NCBI GenBank assembly: GCA_002150815.3
Contig: NDFF03000226.1
Span: 1-64,000 of the forward strand
From: Grammothele lineata
Lineage: Eukaryota; Basidiomycota; Agaricomycetes; Polyporales; Polyporaceae
DNA: 64,000 nucleotides
Direction of reading: 5' to 3'
The position numbers and the translations under genes are program-made. Of the stretch, positions 1-11,921 are shown piece by piece. Every line of letters begins with the position of its first letter. The stretch's first letter is position 1. Below the pieces are notes generated by a model, which saw only the letters and a program-made list of their open reading frames with translations, did no database searches and was not told the origin of the DNA.

Positions 1-850
1 CGAACCAATCGATTAGCCCACCGCTGGTGGGCGGCAGGGGATTCTCGTTAGAGGCTCACGGGTCTTAGGGGCTCTCAGCCCTTACAGGCAGGCTACCGTC
101 AAGGGGTTACACTCCGGGGGTTGTGGGGTTTGACGAGGGCGGAGGAAGCATGGGTGGGGAAAGTTGAACGTGTTGATGGCGGCCGGCGCCGGTGATGGTA
201 CGGATCTTCGAGAAGCGGCGAGGAGAGTCGCTCTCGGATGGAATTAAGAGGGGTTTGGTAGGTTAAGGAGCCCCGCGATGAGTGACGATGGCGGGGACAG
301 CGACTCGCCCGAAGGACGCGGGTGTAAGCGCCGGGGAGGTGGTGGTGGTACGGCGTCAAGGAGGGGCACGGTCAGCGACCATTCAGCGTCCCGACTGTCC
401 GACTCCGCGACCTTCCCGCTCTCCCACCGCTGTATTGTCTGGCTAATGTGGCACATAGAAGGGATGGGTGTAAAACCTGATGTCGTCGCGATTACTACAG
501 TGTAACAGGTGAGCAGTCTCCCCCTGCTTTGCTTGAAGAAGCCCTCGCTAAGGCTCCACCTCGCTTCCAGAGTGGCGAACACTGTGCGTCTTGTGGATAT
601 AGTTCAGAATTTCGCACTGCTGTCCCAGGCCTCAATATAGTCCTTATCCTGATCAGCATGCTACACTGTCAACGCATCCCTGGAAGCCATACAATCGTCA
701 CTATCAGTCAATTTATTCAGGATTGCCATTGAATTCCTCACGTAAAGGCTTCGCACAAGGCTAGCACGGGCTGAAGCGAATCTATTTAATATCTCGGATA
801 TTTATGTACTCGTACGTAGCCACTACCCTTGTTCGTCCCCACCACTCATC
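1..850. other. Left edge and P450-1 promoter
   Basis: No gene could be supported here. Bases 1-500 are GC-rich with short overlapping open frames on both strands, including a 75-codon + frame at 278-505 and a 112-codon - frame at 244-582. Neither resembles a known family, and either could be the edge of a gene cut by the window. Bases 500-850 are AT-richer and lead into P450-1. A TATA-like stretch (tatttaatatc, about 782-793) lies roughly 60 bases before the start codon. Confidence 0.5.
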
Positions 851-2962
851 ATGTCTCTCACCCTTCCCCTCTCATGGCCGTGGGTCTTGCTTGGGCTGGT
901 CCTTGCGGTGTACATGCGCATTTCATCTCGCCGGAAATCCCGTCGGCTTCCTCCTGGGCCTCCAGGACTCCCCCTCATTGGCAACACCCTCGATTTTCCT
1001 CGCAATGATCTGGGTTCCGACTTCCGACGATTGTCAGAGATCTACGGTGTGCAGCTTCCACTTCTCTTACGTTCACAGACTTGCTCACCGGCTGTAGGGG
1101 ATATCATACATTTGGATTCTCTCGGTCAGTCTGTGATCGTTTTAGGAACGTATAAGGTCGCTCGTGAACTGCTCGACAAACGGTCGGTGAACTATTCCGA
1201 CCGACCGGACTCATACATGGCTAAGCTGTACGCTTTTTGTTATCCTTTGAGTAGTCGTGCAAAGGAGCTCATTATAGCCAACAGGATCGGCATCGACTGC
1301 TCGTTCGCGCTAAAGCCTTATGGGAACCGATGGCGTCTTCATCGCCGGGTGTTCCATCAGTCGTCCAACGCGGATGCTGTGCGTCAATTCGAGTCCGTTC
1401 AAATGGCATCGGCGCGGCATTTCCTGTTGGCGGTATTGCAGTCACCCCAGAACACGTTATCGCACGTGAGATTGTGCGGTTGCATCCCCTCTAAGTTTCG
1501 CGAGTATCCTCTGATCATCAACATGTTTCTACTCATAGCGCGATCGCATCAAGTTTAATGCATCTCACCTACGGGCTCGACCTAGTTAAGGCCGATGACA
1601 AGTATTTCAACATGGCGGAACGCATCGCAGAAGCCGGGGTCGTCGTCTCAGTCCCCGGGCGATTTCCCGCTGAAACGATCCCGATACTACGATACTTACC
1701 CTCATGGTTTCCTGGCGGAGGGTTCAAGACATATGGGAAGGTGGAACGAGCGTTCCTTGATGCAAGCTTGACGGAGCTATATAAGGCTGCGGTGGATGGA
1801 ATAGTGAGTCTCGTCTTGTTGCATAGATTTTACGGGAGCCGCTCTCAGACGTTGCCTGTACAGGGAACCGGAACCGGAAAGGATTCGTTCGTCTCGGAGC
1901 TTCTAAATGACGCCAGTGGGTACGATCTTCAGGGCGGGGGCGAGGACGATTTGGAGGCTTTCATCAAGCACATGTCTATCACGGTCTACTCCGGTACGAG
2001 TTTCTATTTTGCCTTCGAACGAAATACAGTTGACGATTAACCCAAACACTCACATTCGTATAGCGGGTGCAGACACGGTGAGCTCGGCTTCACGCTTTTG
2101 ACAACACAATATAAAGTTGGGTTCTCACTACCATCGCGGCTAGACCTTTGTCTCTATGCAAGCATTCTTCCTCGCGATGGCGATGTACCCAGACGTTCAG
2201 CGCAAGGCGCAGGAAGAACTCGATCGTGTTGTCGGAGAAGGGCGGTTGCCTTCCTTCGAAGATCGGGGCTCCCTGCCGTATCTCAACGCACTCGTAAGGG
2301 AGCTCTTGCGGTGGCACATCGTCCTTCCCATGGGGATGCCCCACCGCGCGATTGTCGACGATGTGTACAACGGGTACCACATTCCCGCAAAGTCGACCGT
2401 CCTCGTTAACCTCTGGTACTATCAGACTCATCTTTAGTATCGTGCGTCACAGGCTCACTGTTATTCTTCCTTAGGGCCATCTCCCGCGACCCCGAATTGT
2501 ATCCCGATCCTGAAACGTTCCGTCCGGAGCGGTTCCTCGGCCCGAACGGGCGCTTCGAACCTGGCAAGAGCGACGTAGTACTGCTAGATTTCATGTTTGG
2601 TTTTGGCCGAAGGTGTGTATCCCACAATCCCTCAGCGAGACTACGTCGCTCATCCGCATTCTTAGAATATTCCCTGGTCGTTACTTTGCACAAGCGTCGG
2701 CCTTCATCTATGCGGCTCTTTTCCTACATGCATTCAACATAGGCCCACCTCTCGACGAGCGCGGTTTGCCGAAGAAACTAAAGCACAAGCCTATGTCCAC
2801 CTACCTTGTTTCGTAAGTGGAGTTTCTCGTCATTGCTTCTCGTACGTACCTGCCAATTTACGCCCATTTCGCAGTCATCCAGAGGTTCACGACTATGTCG
2901 TCAAACCGCGCTCGGCGCGCGCCGAGCAGCTCATTCTGGAGGCAGTGCACTCGAGCGCATGA
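851..2962 (+). CDS. Cytochrome P450-1, heme-ligand cysteine replaced by phenylalanine
   Basis: This is a microsomal-type P450 of the basidiomycete O-methylsterigmatocystin-oxidoreductase-like group. It begins MSLTLPLSWPWVLLG, an N-terminal membrane anchor, followed by the proline hinge LPPGPPGLPLIGN. Later landmarks are the C-helix WRLHRR, the I-helix AGADT on a 14-nt micro-exon at 2064-2077, ELLR (the ExxR motif), and PERF near 2518-2535. It ends KPRSARAEQLILEA... at the stop 2960-2962. About ten short GT-AG introns join without stops. The striking defect is in the heme loop: exon FGFGRR (ending 2612) splices to I-F-P-G-R at 2666, so codon 2670-2672 is TTC where all seven sister genes have TGC. 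Without the axial thiolate the protein should not work as a monooxygenase. It may be a fresh pseudogene, a heme-free paralogue or a sequencing error. P450-2 follows on the same strand. Confidence 0.85.
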
Positions 2963-5152
2963 GAAGATTTCGCCGAAAGGTTTCGAGAAGCCTCGATTAA
3001 GGTCTTCGTTAGCACATGCATCATAGTACATACTACATATCAGCAAGCATTCCTGGCGCATGCGGACATCATGGCATGGTACCAGAATGCTCATCGCATA
3101 AGTACATGCGTAAATTTTGAGACTCGGGCTGGATTTGAGGGCCTCGAGGTCGGCATGTGTTAACAGGCGCAATTCGTCTGGTATTAGCGGTAGACCACGC
3201 AGTGGCCATGCAGATGATCATGAACCCCGATCCCGGCAAAATTGGAGCGTGGAAGAGCTCGAAGGAGAGGGATCGGCCCGGACATGCTCGGTGGAGACCA
3301 GGCAAGCCGCATGAATAAGAATATCGTAGAACGAGAACTGAGATACCGAGGCAAGTCAATCAGGCCCGGAGTAACAGCAGAATGAAGCTCTTATAACAGG
3401 CGTCACGGTCAGTATAGAGAGACAACTGAATACATCGGTACAAAGTCTGCGTGACGCGGGGCCCAATTGAAGTCAATCATTAATTTCTGCCAAGCGCCCA
3501 GTCTCCGCCGTCTGGCGACTGGCGAGCCGCGTCCGAACCGTCAGCGCAAGATGCGACCTCGCTCTCTTAATTTGCCATCATTCACTCTGTTCTCTCCGGA
3601 CGCTCGTACTATGGATAGCTCCCAGAGACTGTTCACAGGGATATCCATCGCTGCTCTCTCGATCCTAAAACCAGTTTGAATTCTCGGACTGCTAGGCTCG
3701 CGGTCGATCCCTACCACCGATTCATGCGCACTCCAGCGTCATCCATATTCTCGTCAACGGGCTCACGCAATGGTGTGCAGCGTCATTCAGAACGGCTAAA
3801 GGGATATTGAGGGGCATGAGCTGATTGGAGAAGTGGATTCGAATGGTGCAAAGAGCTAGACGGCTTAGGGCAGCCCAGGTGAGGATTTCTTCGGTCTGCC
3901 AATGTATCAGCGAGTGTCTTACGGATGTGCACCCCGGGAAGTTGTGTCAAAGATGGATCAAAAGGAGTATGCTCTCATGATAATGGAGGGCTTGCGTATA
4001 CGAGTACCGGAGCATGGTCCCCTTGGGGTGAGAACATCCACATTCTTACATACACCCGATCAAGCCTAAGACTCTGTGGAGCTCCAGAATGTCGGATCAA
4101 GTCTTACTGGCCACGATGTCCGCAGGGGTTACTGGGATCTGTGGTGCGAGCACCCACGTCCACAACGCACGCGCCGTGAGTGGCCTTTCTTTTAGGTTGT
4201 CTCGTTATTAAAGTCGTTGCTGCTTGTGCAGAGCCGTGTGTGTCTATGCACATAGTACACCGTTACAATGGTTCACAACTTCTTCGCGATTTATTGTTCC
4301 CTAACCGGAACCCGATGGATCACGGGCTCATCGAGCCGAAGCTTGAAACGTGAGTATTTGCGGTGTCCCTCTCGTACCTCTCTGGCGAACCTTCTATCCA
4401 TCTCTCAGGATACCGCCCTTGCACTCTCAATCGACTACACGCCATTACTGAAAAGCTCTGAATCCCATAACCGGTAACCTGGGCGTACCGCTATGCATAA
4501 CGCCACTGGGCGTCATCGCCGTGGCAGGAGGTGCCTGTTCCGCAATTTTTGAGACGGAGACGCGAGAGCAGCGTTAAAGTTCACCGTCAGGTACATCCTT
4601 CCACGAATCCAGCCTTCACTGCACCTTGTACTCACCGGAGTCTTCGCCAGTAATCATACCTACCGCCGCATGCCGACCTCCACCTTCAGTGCACGATCTC
4701 CACCGAAACTTGTGCTGAAACACTGGTGTAAGTTGAGTGAGCGAGCAAGTCAATCGATGGCTCCTCATGCATACTTCCAAGACCTCCCACACTCGTATAG
4801 CTCACGGAGAAAGATTACCGCTGCAATGGCCCCCCGACAGTACTTACTCCGCCCCTTCCGCCCTCATCGTGGGATTTCTCCCTCCTTGAAAACCTGCCAG
4901 ATTAGGCAATTTGGACCCGTTGTCAGGACGTGTTACAGTATTCCGGCCAAAGAGCGACACCCTTTCCAGTGCGGCGTGCTTGAATGATGACCGCACAACG
5001 CCGCATCTGTGAGCGTTCCTGCTAGTTTAATTGTGTAGCTGTCGAAAGTAACCATGCTAACATAATGACGCACCAGTTCAACACCGCCTTGGCAAACGAT
5101 ATAAATCTATGGCAGCCCGAAGACTTCGAGCTGCGTCCCTAACTTACCCACT
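2963..5152. other. Intergenic, P450-1 to P450-2
   Basis: This 2.2 kb spacer shows no convincing gene or RNA. Short frames on both strands (for example 4670-4987 +, 105 codons) lack recognisable motifs. The last 60 bases carry the P450-2 core promoter. Confidence 0.5.
5098..5107 (+). promoter_or_regulatory. TATA box of P450-2
   Basis: The sequence gatataaatc lies about 50 bases before the P450-2 start codon at 5153, a position that suits a fungal TATA element. Confidence 0.5.
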
Positions 5153-7254
5153 ATGCCAACTTTCCTGGACACCTGCAACTGGATTCTGCTCGGAGGAATC
5201 GCGGCCCTGCTGCTACGGATTTGGCCTCGCAAAAAGCACCCTCGGCTTCCTCCCGGTCCCCCGCAACTTCCCTTCATCGGGAATGTATTCGATTTTCCTC
5301 GTAAAGACCTGGGTTCCGAGTTTCAGCGTATATCTCAAAAATATGGTGCGAAGCATCAGCGTACCGCTGTTGCTATTGTATTAACAGATTTCGCAGGAGA
5401 CATCGTCTATCTCAACGCTTTCGGACAGTCCATGCTCCTTCTGGGATCGCGCAAAGCCGCACGTGAACTCCTTGACAAGAAGTCGTCGAATTATTCCGAT
5501 AGACCTCGGTCGGTCATGGCCAAATTGTATGTTTTACACTTCGAACTATCTCCCATATGACGTCTCACCTCTCCTGACAGGACCGGTCTCGACTGCATGT
5601 TCGTTCTGGCCAACTATGACAACCGATGGCGCCTCCACCGACGCGTATTTCACCAGTCTTTCAACAGTGGCGCCGTTTGCAGATACCGGGCCGTCCAAGT
5701 GGCATCGGCGCGAAGGCTCCTCTTGGCAACGCTCCGGGAGCCACAAGACTTATCAACGAAATTGAAGTTGTGAGTTCCAAGCGCTCGTTCAGCGTCGTAC
5801 GCTCCGCATCCTGATCCGCCTCCCGAAGTGCCCTAGCATCGAGCCTCGTCCGAGTCACTTACGGCATCGACTTAGAGAAATCCGCTAGCAAATACTTTCA
5901 CATGGTGGAGGGCGTCATCGAGGTCCTTGAGGACATAGGCATTCCGGGTCGATACCTCGTGGAAGCGTTCCCGAGCTTGCGCTACCTGCCGTCGTGGCTC
6001 CCTGGTGGTGCATTCAAGCGGTACGCTGCTGACTCCAAAGCGTCCATCGAGAAGAGCCTGAACGAGCTGTACCAGACAGCCGTAGACGGACTAGTAAGTC
6101 CGCCTCGGCGGCGATAGAGCGGGGAGAAGTCATGCTGATACTCGTTACGTGTAGGATGCAGGGATAGGCAGAGATTCTTTCGTGTCTCGCCTTGTGGAAG
6201 ACGCCGTCACTGCGGACGACCTCGAAAGTGCCGGTGAGCGCGATCTGGAAACATTGATCAAGCACCTGGCGATCACTGTGTACACCGGTGAGAGCATCTC
6301 TCATTGACCTCGGCTGTTGCGAATCTATGCTGAATGACGTTGGCTGTGTCCAGGAGGGGCGGACACTGTAAGTCACTCGCAAAACTCGTCAGGAATGACA
6401 CGTCTGACGCGCAATGCACATACACAGACATATATGGTTCTTCAAGCCTTCTGTCTTGCGATGGCGATGTATCCCGACGTCCAGCGGAAAGCCCAAGCGG
6501 AGCTGGACCGTGTGGTCGAGGGCGACCGTCTACCTGACTTCGAGGATCAAGCCAGACTTCCGTACATCACTGCTCTAATCAAGGAGGTTATGAGGTGGCA
6601 TTCTATCGCCCCGATAGGGTTCCCTCATTACACCGTTTCCGATGACGAGTACGAGGGGTACTACATTCCTGCTGGAACGACGGTAATCACTAATGTCTGG
6701 TGAGTTTCCTTTAACTCTGCTTCGCATGCATCGCAACTCACAAGTTACGGTTTATAGGGCTCTATCTCGTGATCCCGAAATGTACCCCGATCCGGAGACA
6801 TTCATGCCGGAGCGTTTCATCAACTCAGAAGGCCTCTTAGACGTCGGGTTGGGTGATCCGGCCGAGTACGTGTTCGGATTTGGTCGGAGGTGGGTTCCTC
6901 GCAGTGACGTAGACAGCTCGCCACTTCCGATCTCATCGTTCGACTTCTTATCCCCATCAGGATTTGCCCGGGACGTCACTTCGCCGAGGCCTCGATCTTC
7001 ATCTACGTAGCGTCGATTCTTCAAGCGTTCAGCATCAGCCCTCCGCTCGACACGAATGGTCTACCTCAGAAGCTCGAACACCAGACGGCGACGACTAACA
7101 TTGCCGCGTGAGTCCCTCGCCCACTGTCAGAACGTACTGCCGCTCATGCGTCTCATCCCTCCGTAGCCCTCCTGCCGCTTATGAGTACGTTGTGAAGCCA
7201 CGTTCTCCTCGTTTGGAACTGCTTGTCCTCGAAGGATGTTCGACTATAGCATAA
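5153..7254 (+). CDS. Cytochrome P450-2
   Basis: This looks like an intact P450 monooxygenase, probably ER-anchored and dependent on cytochrome P450 reductase; its substrate is unknown. It starts MPTFLDTCNWILLGG (membrane segment), then basic RKKHPRLPPGPPQLPFIGN. The C-helix reads WRLHRR. The micro-exon 6354-6367 encodes the I-helix GGADT. The K-helix ExxR is in IKEVMRWH, and PERF follows in the exon starting near 6757. The heme loop FGFGRR|ICPGRHF is split by an intron, with the Cys codon at 6965-6967. The C-terminal exon ends in EYVVKPRSPRLELL and the stop is at 7252-7254. Exon boundaries match those of P450-1, its tandem neighbour on the same strand. Confidence 0.88.
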
Positions 7255-7569
7255 GTCGTGTTCTAGGACCCTTTTATTGTGTCAGAATCGTCCTCGAAAA
7301 ATCTGTGTTATGAAATCTCTACACTCTTTCATACATCCTACCATTGTCTTTGTAGTGTCGATAAACGTTTAGCACATCTACTCCACAAGCTCGAATGTGG
7401 AGGTCTGTACCCCTGTTCGACCTGACAGTGACAGGGCACAGGCGCTAGATCAACGAGCGCACTCTGCCATCGACCATTGGTTGACCTCTGGTTCTATCCA
7501 TCATCTCCTTGACCCTCACAATGTGCTAGTTGCATATCAGCCCACCCATAAACGGACCATACCTGCTGT

Positions 7570-8545
7570 GTACCTTGCTGACCCCTTCTTCCGTCGGACG
7601 GACGCGTGAAGTTTGTTGAACCCGCATCAACCCAGAAACAGCACTCGCGACATTGAACGACCTCAATCTCCCGCTCTCTGCTCTTCTTCGCAACACCATG
7701 AAGGTTCACGTATCGAAACAAACTGCAATATCTGATAACTGCCGCGGCTGGGCATAGCCCGGCATCCTTCGCTCTCGTCCAAGTCATACGGTGCCCGGGT
7801 GCTATGAAGTTGAAGGGTGCGGTACCGTTGAAGGAGCTGCTGGGGCTCATTGGAGATGTCCCCTAGAGAGCACATGGAGGTTGAAGCATGCTGCTACTGG
7901 AATACTAGGTGAGACTGCATTCACGAACTGTGCTTTATCCTTCGTACCCCAACTAGATGCGTGCCGTGTAGCCTCTGCGCACTCGGAGGTTTTGGAGGAT
8001 GGACTCACATGACGCATTCCCTGCGGTGAATGCGCGTATGAAGACACTCATCTCTGTCGTTTTGCATGACATCGTCTGGTTGTCGCTCACGGAGGAGTCA
8101 AGGGGAAGCAGCCGCACTAACAATGGCTCGAGTGGTATAATGTTGTGAGTGCATCAGCTCCTATCATACTTGTCCCAGCCTGAGTTTAGGCCCATACCTC
8201 GTGTTGTCAAAGACCACCCATCTTCCTACACATTGTATCACATCTGCGGCGTCATCTGCAGCCGGCGCGCCTGGTTCTGATCGTGCACAGAGTTCCATCC
8301 AAGACCATGGAGAAGTATGCGGGGAACCCATTCTCGAAGACCAGAAGCGTGGGGTTGGAGGAGCTTCCATTGAAGCATGATACTAGATCTTGTGAACGGC
8401 AACAACGCGAAGTCGACTCCTGTTCAGCGAAAATAGGGTCATCATGCTGCCACCAGCATCTGTATTCTCGTGAGTGATGAACCTGTTGATGACTGCTTCG
8501 TGAACTCACAGCATCTGCGTCAGAACCGCCAAACTTCATCGGGGT
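7570..8545 (-). pseudogene. Decayed GDSL/CE16 esterase (pseudogene A)
   Basis: Translating the minus strand piecewise recovers the whole esterase in order but in shifting frames. The GDS block is eroded to FGGSDADAV followed by gtgag (8511-8540). Next come DPIFAEQES and SCFNGSSSNPTLLVFENGFPAYF (about 8300-8440), matching WPVLAAQDG and TCSNNLTDRPFPSVFESQLPTYF of esterase 1. TTEMSVFIRAFTAGNA (around 8020-8070) matches TTEWSIFMRELTTSGNA. FNGTAPFN (around 7830) matches LNGTAPLN. RFNKLHASV (about 7599-7622) sits where the catalytic DxxH segment RFDELHPSV should be. The WIGTND block is deleted, and stops and frameshifts are scattered throughout. It lies between P450-2 and P450-3, in the position taken by intact esterases beside other P450s. 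Confidence 0.8.
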
Positions 8546-9602
8546 TCACCGTTCTAACACGTTCTGCTTTTGTTTCAGTACACGTCGATTTGATTCCCCT
8601 ATCAATAGTAGGACTCGGGGCCGATATCACAGGAACTATTCTGTACGAACTGCTGTCATTTACATGCGCTTAGCTTTAAAACCTAGCGTTTTGAAGATTG
8701 CGGTCTGATGTCAGTGTGAGGCGTTTCGAGAACTTGGGGCCGCACATGCTCGATGACACATAGAAGCAGACAACCTCACAAGGCTGTACTAGAAGATATC
8801 TCTCTGCGCTGGAGTCCTGGTCTGGCAAGCTGATAGTCATAGATCGACCTCCTCCAAGCGTCAGCCGAAGGTCGAAACACGACAGAGCCGCAGAGACCCA
8901 GGGCACAGGGGTGCAGACTGGAACGACAGCGTCCGGCACCAAGAGCCCATGACTGAAAACACGCATCACCGCGATAGTGGGGTACTTTCCTACGTTTTAG
9001 TACATTCTTGCGCGCTCTCACCCGCACTCATCTTCGCCCATTAGAAACTAGACTCATCAGGATGGTCTGTGGTGGGCTGAGGTGGTCTGTTATGGCACTG
9101 CAGCGCGCCACTAATATACCTCAGGCCGTTTTCGTCGGACTCCGAACTCGATGAAGTGTCTCCATCATCATCCTCATATGGATTTGTCGTTACCGTCAGC
9201 ACTGCTGTTCAAACGGCGTGCTTACTTCATGTCTCTGGAGCCATGGCTGCTCTCCCTGCAATCTTCACCTAGTCAACTCGAACCGATGCGTGAAACGCCG
9301 GGACCCGTCAACCCCCGACTACGGCTGTGGCCGTGCGAACGCCTGAGGCGCTCCACCACTGCGTACTCCAAACCTGGGACAAGACTAACCACATCAGCTA
9401 TGGAGCCGTAAACAAACCAAGGTAATACATAGACTACATGACGATGACACTCTGATGACGACCTTGCATATATCGTCTTCCTACTCAGACAATACATCGA
9501 GTTACTATCCAAGTAGATAGCATGTAGGTGAACGGATGAGATCCGTCGAGCTCCTCCTAATCATGATGCGGTGCGTTCGCCGGTCGGATGTCGTGAACAG
9601 AT
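8546..9602. other. Intergenic, upstream of esterase pseudogene A
   Basis: About 1 kb between the relic esterase and the 3' end of P450-3. Frames such as 8676-8969 (-) show no family motif. Nothing else was recognised. Confidence 0.4.
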
Positions 9603-11706
9603 TCATGCGCTCGACCGTGCCTCTAATATCAGTTGCTCCGCGCGCGCGGAGCGAGTCTTGATGACGTATTCGTGAACGTCAGGATGTCTGCGCGTGAACG
9701 TAAAGGCAGGCGAATGAGTCCCGATACGTATACTCTAGCACCTGAGACGCAACTTACGACATCATGCTGTCTGTCGTCCCTTTGTGCTCCAGCCGCGTCG
9801 GGCGGCCACTGTCGTCAACGGGAGGGCCGATGTTGAACGTATGTAGAAAAGATACTGCAAACATGAAGACAGATGCCTCTGCGAAGTGGCGCCCAGGGCA
9901 GATTCTAGCGGAAGTAGACTTGTGAACAGTCCGTCGCGCACGCGGTGCGCCAGAGACCTACCTTCGGCCGAATCCGAACACGTAATCTGTCGGGTCGCCA
10001 TTGCTAAGGTCGAGCTTTCCTTCCTTGTCCAGGAACCTTTCGGGGTCGAATGCTTCCGGATCGGGATACAGTTCGGCATCACGAGAGATGGCCCTGTGGG
10101 TAGAACGCACCGAGGAAAGTTAGCTGGTGCATGATGGCCATGCAATAAATCGTACCAGGCGTTCGTCATGATTGTTGTTCCTGCGGGGATATGATATCCA
10201 TTATACTCATCGTCAGCCGTAGCGCGATGAGGAACGCCGAGGGGCAGCACGATGTGCCATCGCAAGACCTCTTTGAGCAGTGCGTTAACGTATGGGAGCG
10301 AATTGCGATCGTCAAAATCAGGCAGACGATCACCGCCGACAACCCGATCGAGTTCTTCCTGAGCCTTTTGCTGAACCGCAGGATGCATAGCCATGGCAAG
10401 GAAGAAAGCTCGCATAGTCAGGTATGTCTGTGGGCATACTAAGCGTTCCCAAGTATGCTCAAAGGATACTATGCGCTTACAGTGTCAAATCCCGCTATAA
10501 ACAGGGAGCAACGAAGTAAAATCAGTACGAGTCAATCAGAACGATAGGGATCCCTACCGGCATACACAACAATAGACAGCTCCTTAATGAATGTGTCCAG
10601 ATCCTTTTCGCCTCCCCCTTCGAGGTCGCGAGCACTGACAGTATCGAGGAGCCGAGATACGACAGAGTCCTGTCCAGTGCCAGTTTTCTATGCAGATAGG
10701 AGAAACGTTAGAGCACTTCCCGAGTATAGGATGTGGTGTGCCTACTAAACCATCCATTGCCGCGTTGTGCAGCTCATTCAGGGCCATCTGCATGAATGCG
10801 CGAGCTTCAGCAGCAAACGTCTTGAATCCCGCTCCAGGAAACCACGAGGGTACGTGACGGAGACTCGGAATCACTTCGACAAGAAAACGCCCAGGAGTAC
10901 TAATCTTATCGGTATCGCCTAATATGCGTTCTGCCATGTTGAAGTACTTGTCGTCGTCTTCTACTAAGGTGATTCCGTACGCAACCCGCATCAAAGTGGA
11001 AGCAATCGCGCTGGGGATTAGGTCCGTAACCTCGTTAAAAGGACCTGGAAATAACGTAAAAGATAAACATACAATTTGATATTCGTGACCAAGTTATGCG
11101 GAGACTGGAGCATTGTCGAGAGAAACTTCCGCGAGGACTCGACCTGGATATGATCGAAATTTCGTACGGCATCGATGTTGAAGGACTGATGGAATAATCG
11201 CCGGTGCAGGCGCCACCGGCTGCCATAATGCAGCAGCGCGAGCAAGAACTCGTGGCCTGTCCTATAAGAGGAGTAAGTTCCTCCAGAACCGCTACCAGTC
11301 AATCGGTTTGGGGGCTCACAGTTTCGCCATAACAGACGCAGCCCGATCGGAGTAGTTCGCTGACCGTTTGTCCAGGAGTTCGCGAGCGATTTTGTACGAT
11401 CCTACCACAGCTACTTTCTGACCCATTACGTTCAAGTAGACTATGTCCCCTAGACGGCCACAGAATCAGGATAAACATGACTGACACGCATACAAGGCGA
11501 GTATCCGCACCATATGTTTGTGACAGTTGCCGGAGCTCTGCGCCGATATCTGCGCGAGGCATGTCGAGCATGTTGCCGATGAATGGAAGTCCAGGAGGAC
11601 CTGGGGGTTTACGAAGGCGCTGACTGCGGGGTCGAACTCGGATCGCCAGTGCAACGAGCACCCCAACCAGGATCCAAGTCCAGGGAGGCGAGAGGGAAAA
11701 AGCCAT
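9603..11706 (-). CDS. Cytochrome P450-3
   Basis: This P450 reads through without stops. Start MAFSLSPPWTWILVG at 11706 gives a membrane anchor followed by KPPGPPGLPFIGN. Landmarks are WRLHRRLFHQSF in the C-helix, AGFDT in the I-helix on the 14-nt micro-exon 10481-10494, LLKEVLRWH (ExxR), PERF, and the heme loop FGFGRR|ICPGRHF with the Cys codon at 9898-9900. It ends EYVIKTRSARAEQLILEA with the stop at 9603-9605. A Phe inside the usual AGxDT motif is unusual, but the Asp-Thr pair is kept. Its closest relative in the window is P450-8, about 48 kb away, with which it shares most coding sequence and about 215 bases of promoter. Confidence 0.88.
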
Positions 11707-11921
11707 GGTGGGTAGCAACAACGAGAGGGCGCATGCAGCCTACGAGCAACTAAATACCCAGGCCAACTGTATTGAGTAGAAAACAGAAGACTCAACGCGT
11801 GAATTCCCTATGTTGGTCGAGTGGTGCTGCACGACACCTGGCGACAACGGCGTCGCCTCAGGATATTGGAAGATCTGACCATAGGAAGGATTGAGGGCTG
11901 GAACGATGTCCCCTTCTCTCA
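11707..11921 (-). promoter_or_regulatory. P450-3 promoter, duplicated upstream of P450-8
   Basis: Bases 11707-11921 align nearly base for base with 59291-59499 ahead of P450-8. Shared blocks include gcatgcagcct, gagcaactaaata (TATA-like), ttgagtaga, gtgaattcc, gtgctgcacg and gtccccttctctca. Similarity in the P450-8 copy stops exactly where the hAT element begins. The duplication therefore carried the regulatory region, and the two genes probably started with the same control. Confidence 0.75.

Noticed and set aside
2606..2640. Cys in the intron-retained reading GFGRRCVSHN of P450-1 as the heme ligand
   Set aside because: Spacing is one residue short of FGxGxRxCxG, the Gly after Cys is missing, and retention breaks the downstream frame.
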